Origin: SIG480 sp045537045
Lineage (GTDB): Bacteria > Bacillota > Clostridia > Oscillospirales > JAAYXM01
Direction: 5' to 3'
Length of the DNA: 51,332 nucleotides
NCBI GenBank assembly: GCA_045537045.1
Contig: JAZSOS010000009.1
Span: forward strand, 1 to 51,332
Each line of letters starts with the position of its first letter. Within the stretch, counting starts at the first letter, position 1. Positions 16,154 through 25,151 of this stretch are shown piece after piece. The position numbers and the translations under genes are program-made. A model generated the notes under the pieces. That model did not search any database, was not told where the DNA came from, and saw only the letters and a program-made list of their open reading frames with translations.

Positions 16154-17010
16154 CCCTGCACCTCAAAAAAACTTTTCACCGTCACAAGAGCACCGGTCTT
16201 GTCTCCACGCGCAAGCATCAGAAACTCGCCGTTTTCGGAATAGACGCGGTATGTCACTCCGTCTTCCGCATTTCCGGGAACCGGCGCACCGTTGCGGCAC
16301 TTTTTTTCGCCTTTGGCATCAATCGTTACCGGGCTGTATTCAGAAAACATAAAATCAACCGGCAAAAGGGTCGGCTCCGCTTCCGTTTCTTCTATCGTTT
16401 TTGCACGGTCTATCGTGAAAATACCCGACTTTGTTCTGCGGAGAGCTGTCATTGATGCACCGCATTCAAGCTTTTCACCGATATCGTATATCAGCGTGCG
16501 GATATACGTCCCCTTTGAACAGGAAACCTCAATTTCATACTCATTATCCCCCACATAAGACGGATTTACGGAATGGATTGTAATTTCCCTCGCCTCACGC
16601 TCTACGGTTTTGCCCTCACGCGCAAGCTTGTAAAGCGCAACACCGTCAACCTTCAAGGCGGAATACATCGGCGGAGTCTGTAAAATTGTTCCCTGAAAGC
16701 TGCGGCACACATCAAAAACCTGCTCCTGTGTTACATCCACCGGTCTTTCTTCAAGCACTGTTCCCGTTATGTCCTGAGTATCCGTAACAACACCGAGGCG
16801 AAAACGTGCAATGTATTCCTTTTCATCGCATAATGCAAACTCACATGCACGCGTTGCCCGCCCCACAAAAACGGGGAGAACGCCCGTTGCCATAGGGTCA
16901 AGTGTTCCCGAATGACCCACGCGGCGCGTGCCGAATATTCTCCTTATGCGCGAAACCACGCCGTGAGACGTAATTCCCGCTGGCTTGTCTATAATCACAA
17001 TTCCGTTCAT
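16150..17010 (-). CDS. truB: tRNA pseudouridine-55 synthase TruB
   Basis: Forms pseudouridine 55 in the T-loop of tRNAs. 286 residues. MNGIVIIDKPAGITSHGVV starts the catalytic domain; the active-site Asp lies in GHSGTLDPMATGVLPV (Asp39 region). YSALKVDGVALYKLAREG and the RTLIYDIGEKL blocks follow, with a PUA-like tail. RBS GAGGTAGCAA precedes the ATG. A perfect 16-pair hairpin separates it from the upstream rbfA-nrnA gene. Confidence 0.96.
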   Translation of the reverse strand: MNGIVIIDKPAGITSHGVVSRIRRIFGTRRVGHSGTLDPMATGVLPVFVGRATRACEFALCDEKEYIARFRLGVVTDTQDITGTVLEERPVDVTQEQVFDVCRSFQGTILQTPPMYSALKVDGVALYKLAREGKTVEREAREITIHSVNPSYVGDNEYEIEVSCSKGTYIRTLIYDIGEKLECGASMTALRRTKSGIFTIDRAKTIEETEAEPTLLPVDFMFSEYSPVTIDAKGEKKCRNGAPVPGNAEDGVTYRVYSENGEFLMLARGDKTGALVTVKSFFEVQG

Positions 17011-17029
17011 TTGCTACCTCTTTTTATGT

Positions 17030-17066
17030 AGTTTTTGCGGAACACAAAGAGTGTTCCGCAAAAACT
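17030..17066. repeat. Perfect 16-pair hairpin between rbfA-nrnA and truB
   Basis: AGTTTTTGCGGAACAC (17030-17045) pairs base for base with GTGTTCCGCAAAAACT (17051-17066), loop AAAGA. It starts at the stop codon of the upstream gene. In the direction of transcription it is followed by ACATAAAAAG, not by Ts, so it is not an ordinary terminator. A role in RNA processing or differential mRNA stability is an inference. Confidence 0.7.
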
Positions 17067-18370
17067 TAAAATAATTCGATTTCCTCTAAATATGCGTTGA
17101 TGAGCTTTTCTGCATCATCAAGAGACACGTCAAGCGTGCAGCCTGCGGCACGCTCGTGCCCGCCGCCACCGAAATGTGCGCAAAGCTCTGCACAGTCGGC
17201 GCTTTCATCCGAGCGCATGGACACCTTTGCCTTGCCGTCACGCTCGTGGATATAAATCCCCAAAGCGACACCGCGCGCAACACGCGCAAGTGCAGATATG
17301 CCGTCAAGGTCATCCTCCGTTGCACCGATTCTTTCTATTGTCTCATTTGTAAGCTTAATAAAGCACACCTTGCCGCCGAAAGTAAGCTTCATACTGCCGA
17401 GGACTTCCGCTTCAAGCGCAATTCTCTCAGGTGTTTTTTCAATGAAAAATTCGCGGTTTATTCCTTCAAAATCCGCACCGTGCGCTATAAGCTCTGCCGC
17501 TTTTCTGTGAGTTTCCGGCGTGGTGTTTGCGTGCAGGAATCTTCCCGTATCCGTTGCAATTGCAACATAAAGGGCATTTGAAAGCTTTTTCGTAAGCTTT
17601 ATTCCCATCTCCGTGGCAAGGTCGTAAATAATCTCTCCGCATGCCGCCGCATCGGAAATGACGCAAGACAGGCGCGAATACGTGCGATGCGTTACGTGAT
17701 GGTCAATAACAAGCTCTACGTCGTCTGCAAACGCTTCGCTTTCCTTTGAAAGAAGCTTTTTGTCTGCACAGTCAACCGCAATGACGCACTTCGGAGAAAA
17801 ATCCTCCGGCGCAAGATACGGACGCACAACCTTCGTAAGCTTTTTATTGAACTCCGGATTTCTGAAAATATACGCATTTTTCCCCGCTGCGCGCAAGATA
17901 AGTGCAAGAGCTGCCGCACTGCCCGCAGCATCGCCGTCAGGGCTTTTGTGCGTGAGAATCATTACATCATCACGCGTTTTTAAAAACTGTGCCACGCCCG
18001 CAACATCAAGCGTGCGCTTTTTGTTGGCCTCACGCGTAACGTTCTCGATAAGCTCCATTATATGAGTGCCCGTAACAATGGAGTTGTCGGCAATGAACGT
18101 AAGCTCCGGCGTATGGCGCAGAGCAAGGCGCTTTGCCGCCTCACGGCGCAGATATCCTGATGCCGAAACAAGACCGCGGATGCAATCACGCTCTTTTGCT
18201 TCATCGCCGAGAACGCTTACATAAACGCGCGCACTTCCGAGATCCGATGCTGTTTCAACACGGACAATGCTTACAAGTCCGGATACGCGCGGATCGCGCA
18301 CCGTACGGATAAGCTCGGAAAGAACTCTCAGCATTTCATCGTTTACACGACCTATACGTACACTTCCCAT
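17066..18370 (-). CDS. Fused ribosome-binding factor A and DHH/DHHA1 phosphoesterase (RbfA-NrnA)
   Basis: One uninterrupted frame of 434 residues holds two proteins that are normally separate. Residues 1-115 are RbfA, a KH-type factor for 16S rRNA maturation (RIGRVNDEMLRVLSELI, VYVSVLG, LRHTPELTFIADNS). After a short linker (VTREANKKRT), residues 120-434 are an NrnA-like phosphoesterase that degrades nano-RNA and may dephosphorylate pAp: HKSPDGDAAGS (141-151), AVDCAD, LVIDHHVTH and the DHHA1 block GGGGHERAAG. No Met codon lies at the junction. Gene order infB-rbfA-nrnA-truB is known in Bacillota, so the fusion joins natural neighbours. The ATG is 6 bases after the infB stop. Confidence 0.93.
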   Translation of the reverse strand: MGSVRIGRVNDEMLRVLSELIRTVRDPRVSGLVSIVRVETASDLGSARVYVSVLGDEAKERDCIRGLVSASGYLRREAAKRLALRHTPELTFIADNSIVTGTHIMELIENVTREANKKRTLDVAGVAQFLKTRDDVMILTHKSPDGDAAGSAAALALILRAAGKNAYIFRNPEFNKKLTKVVRPYLAPEDFSPKCVIAVDCADKKLLSKESEAFADDVELVIDHHVTHRTYSRLSCVISDAAACGEIIYDLATEMGIKLTKKLSNALYVAIATDTGRFLHANTTPETHRKAAELIAHGADFEGINREFFIEKTPERIALEAEVLGSMKLTFGGKVCFIKLTNETIERIGATEDDLDGISALARVARGVALGIYIHERDGKAKVSMRSDESADCAELCAHFGGGGHERAAGCTLDVSLDDAEKLINAYLEEIELF

Positions 18371-18376
18371 AAATAA

Positions 18377-20764
18377 TTAATCCTTTACTTCTACCATTTC
18401 ATAAGCTTCAACAACGTCGCCTTCCTTGATGTCGTTGAAGTTTTCAACGCTTAAGCCGCATTCATATCCGGATGCAACTTCCTTCGCATCGTCTTTAAAT
18501 CTCTTGAGCGATGCAAGAGTTCCGTCGTATACAACAACGCCGTCACGGACAACGCGGACGCTTGCGTTTCTTGTAATCTTACCGTCGGTGACGTGGCATC
18601 CTGCAATCGTTCCGATTTTGGAGACCTTAAATGTCTGACGGATTTCTGCATGACCGAGGACTTCTTCGCGGAACTTCGGTGCGAGAAGGCCTTTCATAGC
18701 AGCTTCCATTTCCTCGATGCAATCATAAATTATGCGGTATGTGCGGACATCTGTTCCCGATGCCTCTGCACTGTCGCGCGCACCTGCATCCGGACGGACG
18801 TTAAATCCGACAACGATAGCGTTTGATGCGGATGCAAGGAGAATATCAGACTCGTTGATAGCGCCGACACCCGTATGGATAACGCGTACGCGCACTTCTT
18901 CGTTTGTAAGCTTTTCAAGAGATGCCTTGACAGCCTCGGCAGTACCCTTAACGTCTGCCTTTACGATAACCGGAAGCTCCTTGATCTCACCCTGCTGAAT
19001 CTGGTCAAAGAGGTCTTCAAGCGAAACCTTGCGCGTTGCCGCCTTATTTACCTCATCCTTCTCAGTCTGCTTACGCTGCTCGACAAGCTCTCGAGCCATG
19101 CGCTCATCATCTACGGCGTAGAAGATATCGCCTGCGTTCGGAACTTCGGAAAGACCGATAATCTCAACCGGAACAGAAGGACCTGCATTCTTTATCTTTC
19201 TGCCCTTATCGTCCGTCATTGCACGGATGCGTCCTACGCTTGTTCCCGCAATGATAACATCCCCTGCATTGAGAGTTCCGTTTGAAACGAGAAGCGTTGC
19301 AACCGGGCCGCGGCCGCGGTCAAGCTTTGCCTCAACAACTGTACCCTTTGCAGCTCTGTCCGGATTTGCCTTAAGGTCGAGCATATCCGCAGTGAGGATA
19401 ACCATTTCAAGAAGATCATCGATGCCGTCTCCGCGCTTTGCGGAAATCGGGCATACGATGGTGCTTCCGCCCCACTCTTCCGGAACAAGCTCATATTCAG
19501 TAAGCTGCTGCTTTATTCTGTCGGGGTTTGCACCCTCAACATCCATTTTGTTTACCGCAACGACAATCGGAACGTCCGCTGCCTTTGCGTGGTTTATAGC
19601 TTCAATAGTCTGCGGCATGATACCGTCATCCGCCGCAACAACGAGAATAACAACGTCGGTTACCTGAGCACCTCGCGCACGCATGGATGTAAACGCCTCG
19701 TGTCCCGGTGTATCGAGGAAGGTTATCTTTCTTCCGTTTATCTCAACGCGGTAAGCACCAATGTGCTGGGTAATACCACCTGCTTCTCCGGATGCAACGT
19801 TGGTTTTTCTTACGGCATCGAGAAGTGACGTTTTACCATGGTCAACGTGACCCATAACAACGACAACCGGGTCGCGTCCCTTGAGGTCTTCCTCGCGATC
19901 CTCGCTCTCGTCGATAAGTCTGTCTTCAATTGTTACGATAACTTCCTTTTCAACCTTTGCGCCCATTTCAAGCGCAACAATTGCAGCTGTATCGTAGTCG
20001 ATAACATCGGAAAGCGATGCCATAACACCGAGCTTTATAAGCTGCTTTACGACGTCTGCACCCGTTCTCTTCATACGCGAAGCAAGCTCTCCGACGGAGA
20101 TTTCATCCGGAATCATAACGGTCACCTGAGGTTTTTTCTGAACCTGCGCCTCAAGCTTCTTCATCTTATCCTGCTCTTCCTGACGGCGCTTGTTTCCGAA
20201 GTTCTGTCCCCTTCTGTCCGCATTCTTCTTGATTTTCTGCTTCTGTACGCCGATATCACGAACCTTATCGGGAACAAGGCGGTCTACGCGGTCATCATAT
20301 TTTGAAAGGTCAACCGAGCCGCCGCGTGTGTCAATAACATGGGTCTTGACGCCCTTTTTCGTTGCGTATTCCGGTGCGGCATCCGTCTTGCGCTCAGCCG
20401 GCGCTTCTTCCTTCTTCGCATCGTGAGCTTCCGGCTTTGCCTTTTCTTTCTTTGCCGGCTCTTCTTTTTTCTCCTGTGCCGATGCTTTTTCTGCCTTTTC
20501 CCGCTTCGGAGCTTCTTCTTTGCTCTCCACGGCAGGCTCTGCCTTCTTCTCGCTGTAAACCTCAGACATAAGGCTTTCAAAGCTCTCAACCTGATTCTTC
20601 AATGTGAGGACATCGAAAACTATGTTAAGTTCCTCATCCGTAAGCGCCTGCATATTGGACTTCGGTGCTTCGGAATATTTTGTAAGTATTTCGGTGATTA
20701 CTTTTGCCGTAACGTCAAAATCCTTTGCAACATCACGGACTCTGTATTTCTGTAAGCTGCTCAT
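18377..20764 (-). CDS. infB: Translation initiation factor IF-2
   Basis: GTPase that brings initiator fMet-tRNA to the 30S subunit. 795 residues. Two IF2_N modules are present (residues 1-53, beginning SSLQKYRVRDVAKDFDVTA, and about 220-270), separated by a Lys/Glu/Ala-rich linker (about 70-210). The G domain has GHVDHGKT (305-312), DTPGHEAF and NKMD, followed by domains II, III and the C2 fMet-tRNA-binding domain. I chose ATG 20764 because GGAGGTGG lies 8 bases upstream; the open frame continues to 21028 but overlaps ylxQ. Confidence 0.97.
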   Translation of the reverse strand: MSSLQKYRVRDVAKDFDVTAKVITEILTKYSEAPKSNMQALTDEELNIVFDVLTLKNQVESFESLMSEVYSEKKAEPAVESKEEAPKREKAEKASAQEKKEEPAKKEKAKPEAHDAKKEEAPAERKTDAAPEYATKKGVKTHVIDTRGGSVDLSKYDDRVDRLVPDKVRDIGVQKQKIKKNADRRGQNFGNKRRQEEQDKMKKLEAQVQKKPQVTVMIPDEISVGELASRMKRTGADVVKQLIKLGVMASLSDVIDYDTAAIVALEMGAKVEKEVIVTIEDRLIDESEDREEDLKGRDPVVVVMGHVDHGKTSLLDAVRKTNVASGEAGGITQHIGAYRVEINGRKITFLDTPGHEAFTSMRARGAQVTDVVILVVAADDGIMPQTIEAINHAKAADVPIVVAVNKMDVEGANPDRIKQQLTEYELVPEEWGGSTIVCPISAKRGDGIDDLLEMVILTADMLDLKANPDRAAKGTVVEAKLDRGRGPVATLLVSNGTLNAGDVIIAGTSVGRIRAMTDDKGRKIKNAGPSVPVEIIGLSEVPNAGDIFYAVDDERMARELVEQRKQTEKDEVNKAATRKVSLEDLFDQIQQGEIKELPVIVKADVKGTAEAVKASLEKLTNEEVRVRVIHTGVGAINESDILLASASNAIVVGFNVRPDAGARDSAEASGTDVRTYRIIYDCIEEMEAAMKGLLAPKFREEVLGHAEIRQTFKVSKIGTIAGCHVTDGKITRNASVRVVRDGVVVYDGTLASLKRFKDDAKEVASGYECGLSVENFNDIKEGDVVEAYEMVEVKD

Positions 20765-20789
20765 ACAGCACTCCACCTCCGTTAATATT

Positions 20790-21203
20790 TCATATTCTGC
20801 GATTTGTGTTTTTCTTTTGCTTGCCGCTCTTTTTCCTTTTTGCCGTTCTTTGTGCACGTTCCGAAAGCTGCTCTGCACACTCTTTCGCCTCCGGCAACTT
20901 TTCCGCAAGCTTGTTTGCCAAAGCTGCGGCAAGCCCGATATCGCACACTGCAACCGTTGCTGACGGGCGTCTGCCGAGCGCGTTTCCAAGCTCTTCCTTC
21001 GTTTCAGGAACGGATATAAACGCAACACCTGAGCTTTCCGTTATGAACGAAAACGTCTCCCGCGTTCTGTCTGAGGCATCGGATGCACACAGCACAAGGC
21101 GTACCTTTCCCGCAGAGATTGCGGCGCGAACCGCTTCATCTCCCGCCGAAAGATATCCCGCTCGCTTTGCAAGGCCCAAAAGGCTGAGATAGTTACTTTC
21201 CAT
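20790..21203 (-). CDS. L7Ae/L30e-family RNA-binding protein YlxQ
   Basis: Small kink-turn RNA-binding protein of the YlxQ/RplGA group in the nusA-infB operon. 137 residues from ATG 21203, which has GGAGG 6 bases before it. The L7Ae fold is visible in LSLLGLAKRAGYLSAGDEAV, KVRLVLCASDAS and VAVCDIGLAAALANKL. A strongly basic tail of about 35 residues follows. The start overlaps the ylxR stop by 11 bases. Confidence 0.9.
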   Translation of the reverse strand: MESNYLSLLGLAKRAGYLSAGDEAVRAAISAGKVRLVLCASDASDRTRETFSFITESSGVAFISVPETKEELGNALGRRPSATVAVCDIGLAAALANKLAEKLPEAKECAEQLSERAQRTAKRKKSGKQKKNTNRRI

Positions 21204-21474
21204 CGTTTTCCTCCGCAAGCTTTTTTGCAAGCTCCTCATATACCTCAGAGGAAACTGCGCAAGAGAACGCACGCTCAAGCGCTTTTGCCTTTCTTGCCTT
21301 TTCAATGCAGGCAGCCTCTTTACAGACATACGCGCCCCTTCCCGGAAGCTTTCCGACAAAATCAAGCGAAATTTCGCCCTCCTTGGGCTTTACAACACGT
21401 ACAAGCTCTGCTTTGGCTTTCATCTCGCGGCAGCCGACGCATTGACGCATCGGTACTTTTCTTTCTTTTATCAT
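21193..21474 (-). CDS. YlxR family (DUF448) nucleic-acid-binding protein
   Basis: 93-residue protein between nusA and ylxQ, the conserved position of this family. It has the family block VPMRQCVGCREMKAKAELVR and the basic pocket PGRGAYVCKEAACIEKA. In other bacteria the family has been linked to RNA binding and to RNase P; function here is unproven. RBS AAGGCGG lies 10 bases before the ATG. Confidence 0.93.
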   Translation of the reverse strand: MIKERKVPMRQCVGCREMKAKAELVRVVKPKEGEISLDFVGKLPGRGAYVCKEAACIEKARKAKALERAFSCAVSSEVYEELAKKLAEENDGK

Positions 21475-21496
21475 ACCGCACTTACCGCCTTTTTAT

Positions 21497-22552
21497 TTAT
21501 AAGCTCGCGCTTTTCGGCTTAATGTCAATCTTAAATCCGGTAAGCTTTGCCGCAAGACGTGCATTCTGGCCGTCCTTACCGATGGCAAGAGAGAGCTGTT
21601 CATCGTCTACAACGACGCGGCAAGAGCGTTCCTCTTCGTTTGTCTCTACCGATATTACATCAGCCGGAGCAAGCGCTGCAGCGACATATTCACCTATATC
21701 CTCGGAGTATTTTACGATATCAATTTTCTCGCCGCGGATTTCTTCCACGATAGCTGCAACACGGTTTCCGCGCGGGCCAACGCATGCACCGATTGGATCA
21801 ACGTTCTCGTCGTTTGAGCGAACCGAAATCTTTGCTCTTGAACCTGCTTCACGCGCAATGCTTACTATCTCAACAATGCCGTCGTGAATTTCCGGAACCT
21901 CAATTTCAAACAAGCCACGGACAAGACCGGGGTGAGTTCTTGAAATGATAATCTGGGGACCGCGCTCGCTTCTCTTGACTTCAACAACATAAATCTTAAT
22001 GCGGTCACCCTCGTGAACAACTTCGCCCGGGATAAGCTCTTTTGCGGAGATGTAAACCTCCGTCTTGTCGTTCTCGCCGGTTATCTCGATTGAAGCGCCG
22101 CCGCTGCGCGGGTCAGTGCGCACAACAAGTGCCGTAAGAATTTCGTGCTCCTTTGATGTGAATTCACGGAACACAACTCCGCGCTCTGCCTCGCGGATGC
22201 CCTGAATGATAACCTGCTTGGCTGTCTGCGCCGCAATTCTTCCGAATGCACGGGTCTCAATTTCAATGCTTATAACATCACCGATGCCGGCTTTCTTTGA
22301 AACCTTTTTTGCTTCGTCAAGGCTTATTTCCTCACCGGGATTTTCAACAGCCTCAACAACCGTTTTCTTTACATACATACGGAATGTTTTCTTCTCACAG
22401 TCCGGCTCGACAAAAACATTGTCGATAACGCCTGCGTTGTCGCGCTTGTACGCGGCAAGAAGCGCCTGGGCAACTCTTTCAAGCATATAGTCCTGCGGAA
22501 TACCTTTTTCCTTTTCGAGCTGCTCTATCGCAGCAAAAAATTCTGTGTTCAT
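21497..22552 (-). CDS. nusA: Transcription termination/antitermination factor NusA
   Basis: Binds RNA polymerase and nascent RNA to control pausing, termination and antitermination. 351 residues, the short Gram-positive form without C-terminal acidic repeats. The N-terminal domain (about 1-125) has MLERVAQALLAAYKRDNA. An S1 domain (about 135-200) and two KH domains follow, with DPIGACVGPRGNRV (KH1) and LAIGKDGQNARLAAKLTG (KH2). It is the second gene of the rimP operon. Confidence 0.97.
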   Translation of the reverse strand: MNTEFFAAIEQLEKEKGIPQDYMLERVAQALLAAYKRDNAGVIDNVFVEPDCEKKTFRMYVKKTVVEAVENPGEEISLDEAKKVSKKAGIGDVISIEIETRAFGRIAAQTAKQVIIQGIREAERGVVFREFTSKEHEILTALVVRTDPRSGGASIEITGENDKTEVYISAKELIPGEVVHEGDRIKIYVVEVKRSERGPQIIISRTHPGLVRGLFEIEVPEIHDGIVEIVSIAREAGSRAKISVRSNDENVDPIGACVGPRGNRVAAIVEEIRGEKIDIVKYSEDIGEYVAAALAPADVISVETNEEERSCRVVVDDEQLSLAIGKDGQNARLAAKLTGFKIDIKPKSASL

Positions 22553-22589
22553 TTTTTTGACCGTCCCCTTTATCTTTATTTATTTGATT

Positions 22590-23045
22590 TTAAAATTCAA
22601 CGCGAAGGCGAACCGACGCGATTTCTTTTTTTGTAAACAAAATGCTTTCTCCGTCAAGCTCGAGCGTAACATCGCCGTCTGCATAACCCGCAAGAGTTCC
22701 GGCGAATTCTTTCTTTCCGTCCTTTGGGGAAAAAGTTTTAAGTGTTACTGCACTGCCCATATATGTCTCAAAATCAGACGGACGGTAAAGCCGTCTCTCA
22801 AGCCCTGCGCTTGAAACCTCGAATATATAAGACTCTGCAATCGGATCCGCTTCATCGAGCACGGGGTCAAACGCGCGTGAAAAGCTTTCGCAGTCGGAAA
22901 TTCCGACGCCGCCCTCTTTGTCGATAAACACGCGAAGATATCGCTCTCCGCCTTCTTTTACAAACTCGACATCCCAGACGCTGAGACCGAGCTTTTCCGC
23001 CACGGGAGCCGCAAGCTCCGCTATGATTTCAGTTATCTTTTTCAA
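22590..23045 (-). CDS. rimP: Ribosome maturation factor RimP
   Basis: Needed for assembly of the 30S subunit. 151 residues. Family blocks LGLSVWDVEFVKEGG, LRVFIDKEGGVGISDCESFSRA, LDEADPIAESYIFEVSSAGLERRL are readable. The start is taken as TTG at 23045, because AAGGGG lies 7 bases upstream and homology begins there; the frame is open to 23144 but that part is leader. First gene of the nusA-infB operon, with a strong promoter about 75 bases upstream. Confidence 0.93.
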   Translation of the reverse strand: MKKITEIIAELAAPVAEKLGLSVWDVEFVKEGGERYLRVFIDKEGGVGISDCESFSRAFDPVLDEADPIAESYIFEVSSAGLERRLYRPSDFETYMGSAVTLKTFSPKDGKKEFAGTLAGYADGDVTLELDGESILFTKKEIASVRLRVEF

Positions 23046-23067
23046 AAAAACACCCCTTACAGTAGTG

Positions 23068-23096
23068 CGAGAGTGGACGACCGGCGCCCACTCTCG
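23068..23096 (-). promoter_or_regulatory. Leader hairpin of the rimP-nusA-infB operon
   Basis: CGAGAGTGG (23068-23076) pairs perfectly with CCACTCTCG (23088-23096) around an 11-base loop, between the promoter and the rimP start. No U-tract follows it. It could be a NusA-related autoregulatory site or simply stabilise the 5' end. Confidence 0.55.
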
Positions 23097-23122
23097 ATTC
23101 CTAACATACTTACTATATGATG

Positions 23123-23151
23123 AGTATACCATATATATCCACAAAATGCAA
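23123..23151 (-). promoter_or_regulatory. Promoter of the rimP-nusA-infB-ribF operon
   Basis: On the minus strand TTGCAT (23151-23146), 17-base spacer, TATACT (23128-23123). Transcription would start near 23116. There are no later gaps with a promoter this good until the PucR gene. Confidence 0.85.
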
Positions 23152-23179
23152 GTTTTTTCTTAAAAAAGTTTTGAAAAGT

Positions 23180-24667
23180 TTAATTTCCGTTGAAGTTTAT
23201 CTTACTGCCGTCAATGCGGACTGCTTTTTTATCAGATGCAGCGAACTCTTCGGCAAGTTCAATTGCCTTTTCGAGCGGCTTATCTTCTGCAACATACTTG
23301 TACTTTAAATTCTGCGTTGCATGGTCTATCTGCTCTATAAGCTCCCACTTGCAGACAGAGCTTATCTGCGCAAGGTTATTATCACGGCAGAAAAGGTTTA
23401 TCGCATGAACTGTTCTCTTGTCCCACTCGTCGTTCGCCTCGCCATAGAAGTAACCAAGGCATTTGAGTCTTTCCTCAATTGCACGAACATTATCTGTCTT
23501 TATCTTGCTTGCATCGGTGTTTTTCTTAAGCTCACGAAGATACGGAAGCTTATACGGCGTAAGCTTCATTGATACTTTGTAATCCGGCGTGATACCAACC
23601 CCATCGTATGAGCCGCGCACCGGAAGCTTAAGCTCAAGTCCCGTTATTACCGCTTCGTCTCCGTCACTCGTCTCGATGTGGCGCTGACCAAGACCTTTAC
23701 CGAAGGTCTGCTCACCGACAACTACGGCATATCCGAGATCCTGCATGCACCCTGTCATAATTTCTGCGGCAGAGGCAGTCTGACCGTTTACAAGAATAAT
23801 GAACTTGTTAAACTCCCAGCCATAGCCTTCGGAATAAAACATGTTCACGAGGAAAGGCTTTGTCTGCCACGCCATAAGATACGGAACTTCCTTCTCGGGA
23901 ATAACGTTATCCATAATATTGACAAGGCAGTTAAGCTCACCGCCCGGATTGTTTCGAAGATCAAGAATAATTGTGTTTACGCCATTTTCCTCGAAATCAT
24001 CGTATACTTCCATAAAGTCGATAAACGTGTTGACTCCGTGGAAATATGAAAGCTCAATATAACCTATCTTATCACTTATGTATGCAGAGGATACGTCCGA
24101 TGTTGCAACGGTTGCACGGCGTACGGAAAAAACAAGCTTTTCTTCGCCGCGAAGGATTCTGAGCTTTACGTACGTGCCCTCTTTGCCGCGGATGAACGCT
24201 CCTGCCTCTGCCGGAAGATACCCCGTGATATCCATACCGTCTACCTCAATGATTTTATCACCCGGCAAAATTCCGGCTGTCTTTGCCGGCCCCTCCATAA
24301 GGCTCTGCACGGTGAGATAGCCGTCGTCAGTAGTTGTTATGACAACACCTATACCTACCATTGAGTTTGTCTGCTCATACGACTGTTCATACTTCTCAGG
24401 AGTCATATATTTTGAATATCTGTCATCACGCCCGTAGATTTTATTTACAAGCGTGTAAAAAAGCTCCGAATCTTCCTCAAACATTTCAAGAAGTGCCTCG
24501 CGGACGTAATCCGTTTCGTTATCGGAGTAGAGACTATTGTTCCGGTAAAGCTCGAGCGCTTCATCAAGTTTCTTTCCGTAGTCCACCTCTGCGGCAAGTG
24601 CGCAAAGAGAGAGCGACATTACAACAGCAAGAAAGAGCGCGACAGTTTTCAATGCTTTTCTTTTCAT
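23180..24667 (-). CDS. S41 C-terminal processing protease with PDZ and peptidoglycan-binding tail
   Basis: Secreted or membrane-anchored serine protease. 495 residues from ATG 24667, which has GGAGGAG upstream; the open frame extends to 24739. A signal peptide (about 1-25, ending ALAA), PDZ domain (about 95-175, SMVGIGVVITTTDDG, PGDKIIEVDGMDI) and S41 core with LDLRNNPGGEL, the nucleophile block NGQTASAAEIM and the lysine block GEQTFGKGLGQ. A PG_binding_1-type module follows (about 391-432, AIEERLKCLGYFYG). It is the last gene of the ddl-murI run, so a cell-wall role is likely. Confidence 0.92.
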   Translation of the reverse strand: MKRKALKTVALFLAVVMSLSLCALAAEVDYGKKLDEALELYRNNSLYSDNETDYVREALLEMFEEDSELFYTLVNKIYGRDDRYSKYMTPEKYEQSYEQTNSMVGIGVVITTTDDGYLTVQSLMEGPAKTAGILPGDKIIEVDGMDITGYLPAEAGAFIRGKEGTYVKLRILRGEEKLVFSVRRATVATSDVSSAYISDKIGYIELSYFHGVNTFIDFMEVYDDFEENGVNTIILDLRNNPGGELNCLVNIMDNVIPEKEVPYLMAWQTKPFLVNMFYSEGYGWEFNKFIILVNGQTASAAEIMTGCMQDLGYAVVVGEQTFGKGLGQRHIETSDGDEAVITGLELKLPVRGSYDGVGITPDYKVSMKLTPYKLPYLRELKKNTDASKIKTDNVRAIEERLKCLGYFYGEANDEWDKRTVHAINLFCRDNNLAQISSVCKWELIEQIDHATQNLKYKYVAEDKPLEKAIELAEEFAASDKKAVRIDGSKINFNGN

Positions 24668-24689
24668 TCTTTTTCTCCTCCGTATTAAT

Positions 24690-25130
24690 TTAATTTGCGA
24701 TTTCCGGTGCAGCTTCGCGTATATCCATACACAGCGCACTTTCGCCCGCCACTGAATTATTGATTTCCATAGCGTAATCTATCCGCATTTTCCCGCCGGC
24801 ATCAGTCAGGTTTTTGTCGATGCTGCGCGTATTTACGCCCACGGTAAGTCCGCCAAAGCCCATATCATAATACGATATATGCTTTTGCCCCTCTTCAAAA
24901 ATCATATGCGATTCAAGGTCTCCGAAACGGATTACGGTGACCTTGTCTTTCTCGATTTTTACGGTTGTCGTGGTATTGCCAAGCCCCGTAAGCTCGCTTT
25001 CCTTATACGAGACATAATAGCATCCGCCCTTGTTGTAAAAGCGCCCGCTCGTCACAAGCTCAACGTTATCCTCTCCGGTGTCCTCAAAAGTCTGAAGACC
25101 TCGTATTGTAATTATAACATCCTTTTTCAT
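24690..25130 (-). CDS. DUF1934 (YwiB-like) calycin-fold protein
   Basis: 146-residue cytoplasmic beta-rich protein. The sequence alternates short strands (DVIITIRGLQTF, CYYVSYKESELTG, TTVKIEKDKVTVIRFG, HISYYDMGFGGLTVGV) as in the YwiB family. The GNTTTTVKIE block and YDMGFG-type turn are typical. Function unknown; it sits between murI and the S41 protease with gaps of about 20 bases, as part of a cell-wall operon. RBS AAAGGAAG. Confidence 0.85.
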   Translation of the reverse strand: MKKDVIITIRGLQTFEDTGEDNVELVTSGRFYNKGGCYYVSYKESELTGLGNTTTTVKIEKDKVTVIRFGDLESHMIFEEGQKHISYYDMGFGGLTVGVNTRSIDKNLTDAGGKMRIDYAMEINNSVAGESALCMDIREAAPEIAN

Positions 25131-25151
25131 AGTAATAAAACTTCCTTTGAT

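Noticed and set aside
20764..21028. N-terminal extension of IF-2 by 88 codons
   Set aside because: It overlaps ylxQ completely in another frame, and the IF2_N start with GGAGGTGG is at 20764.
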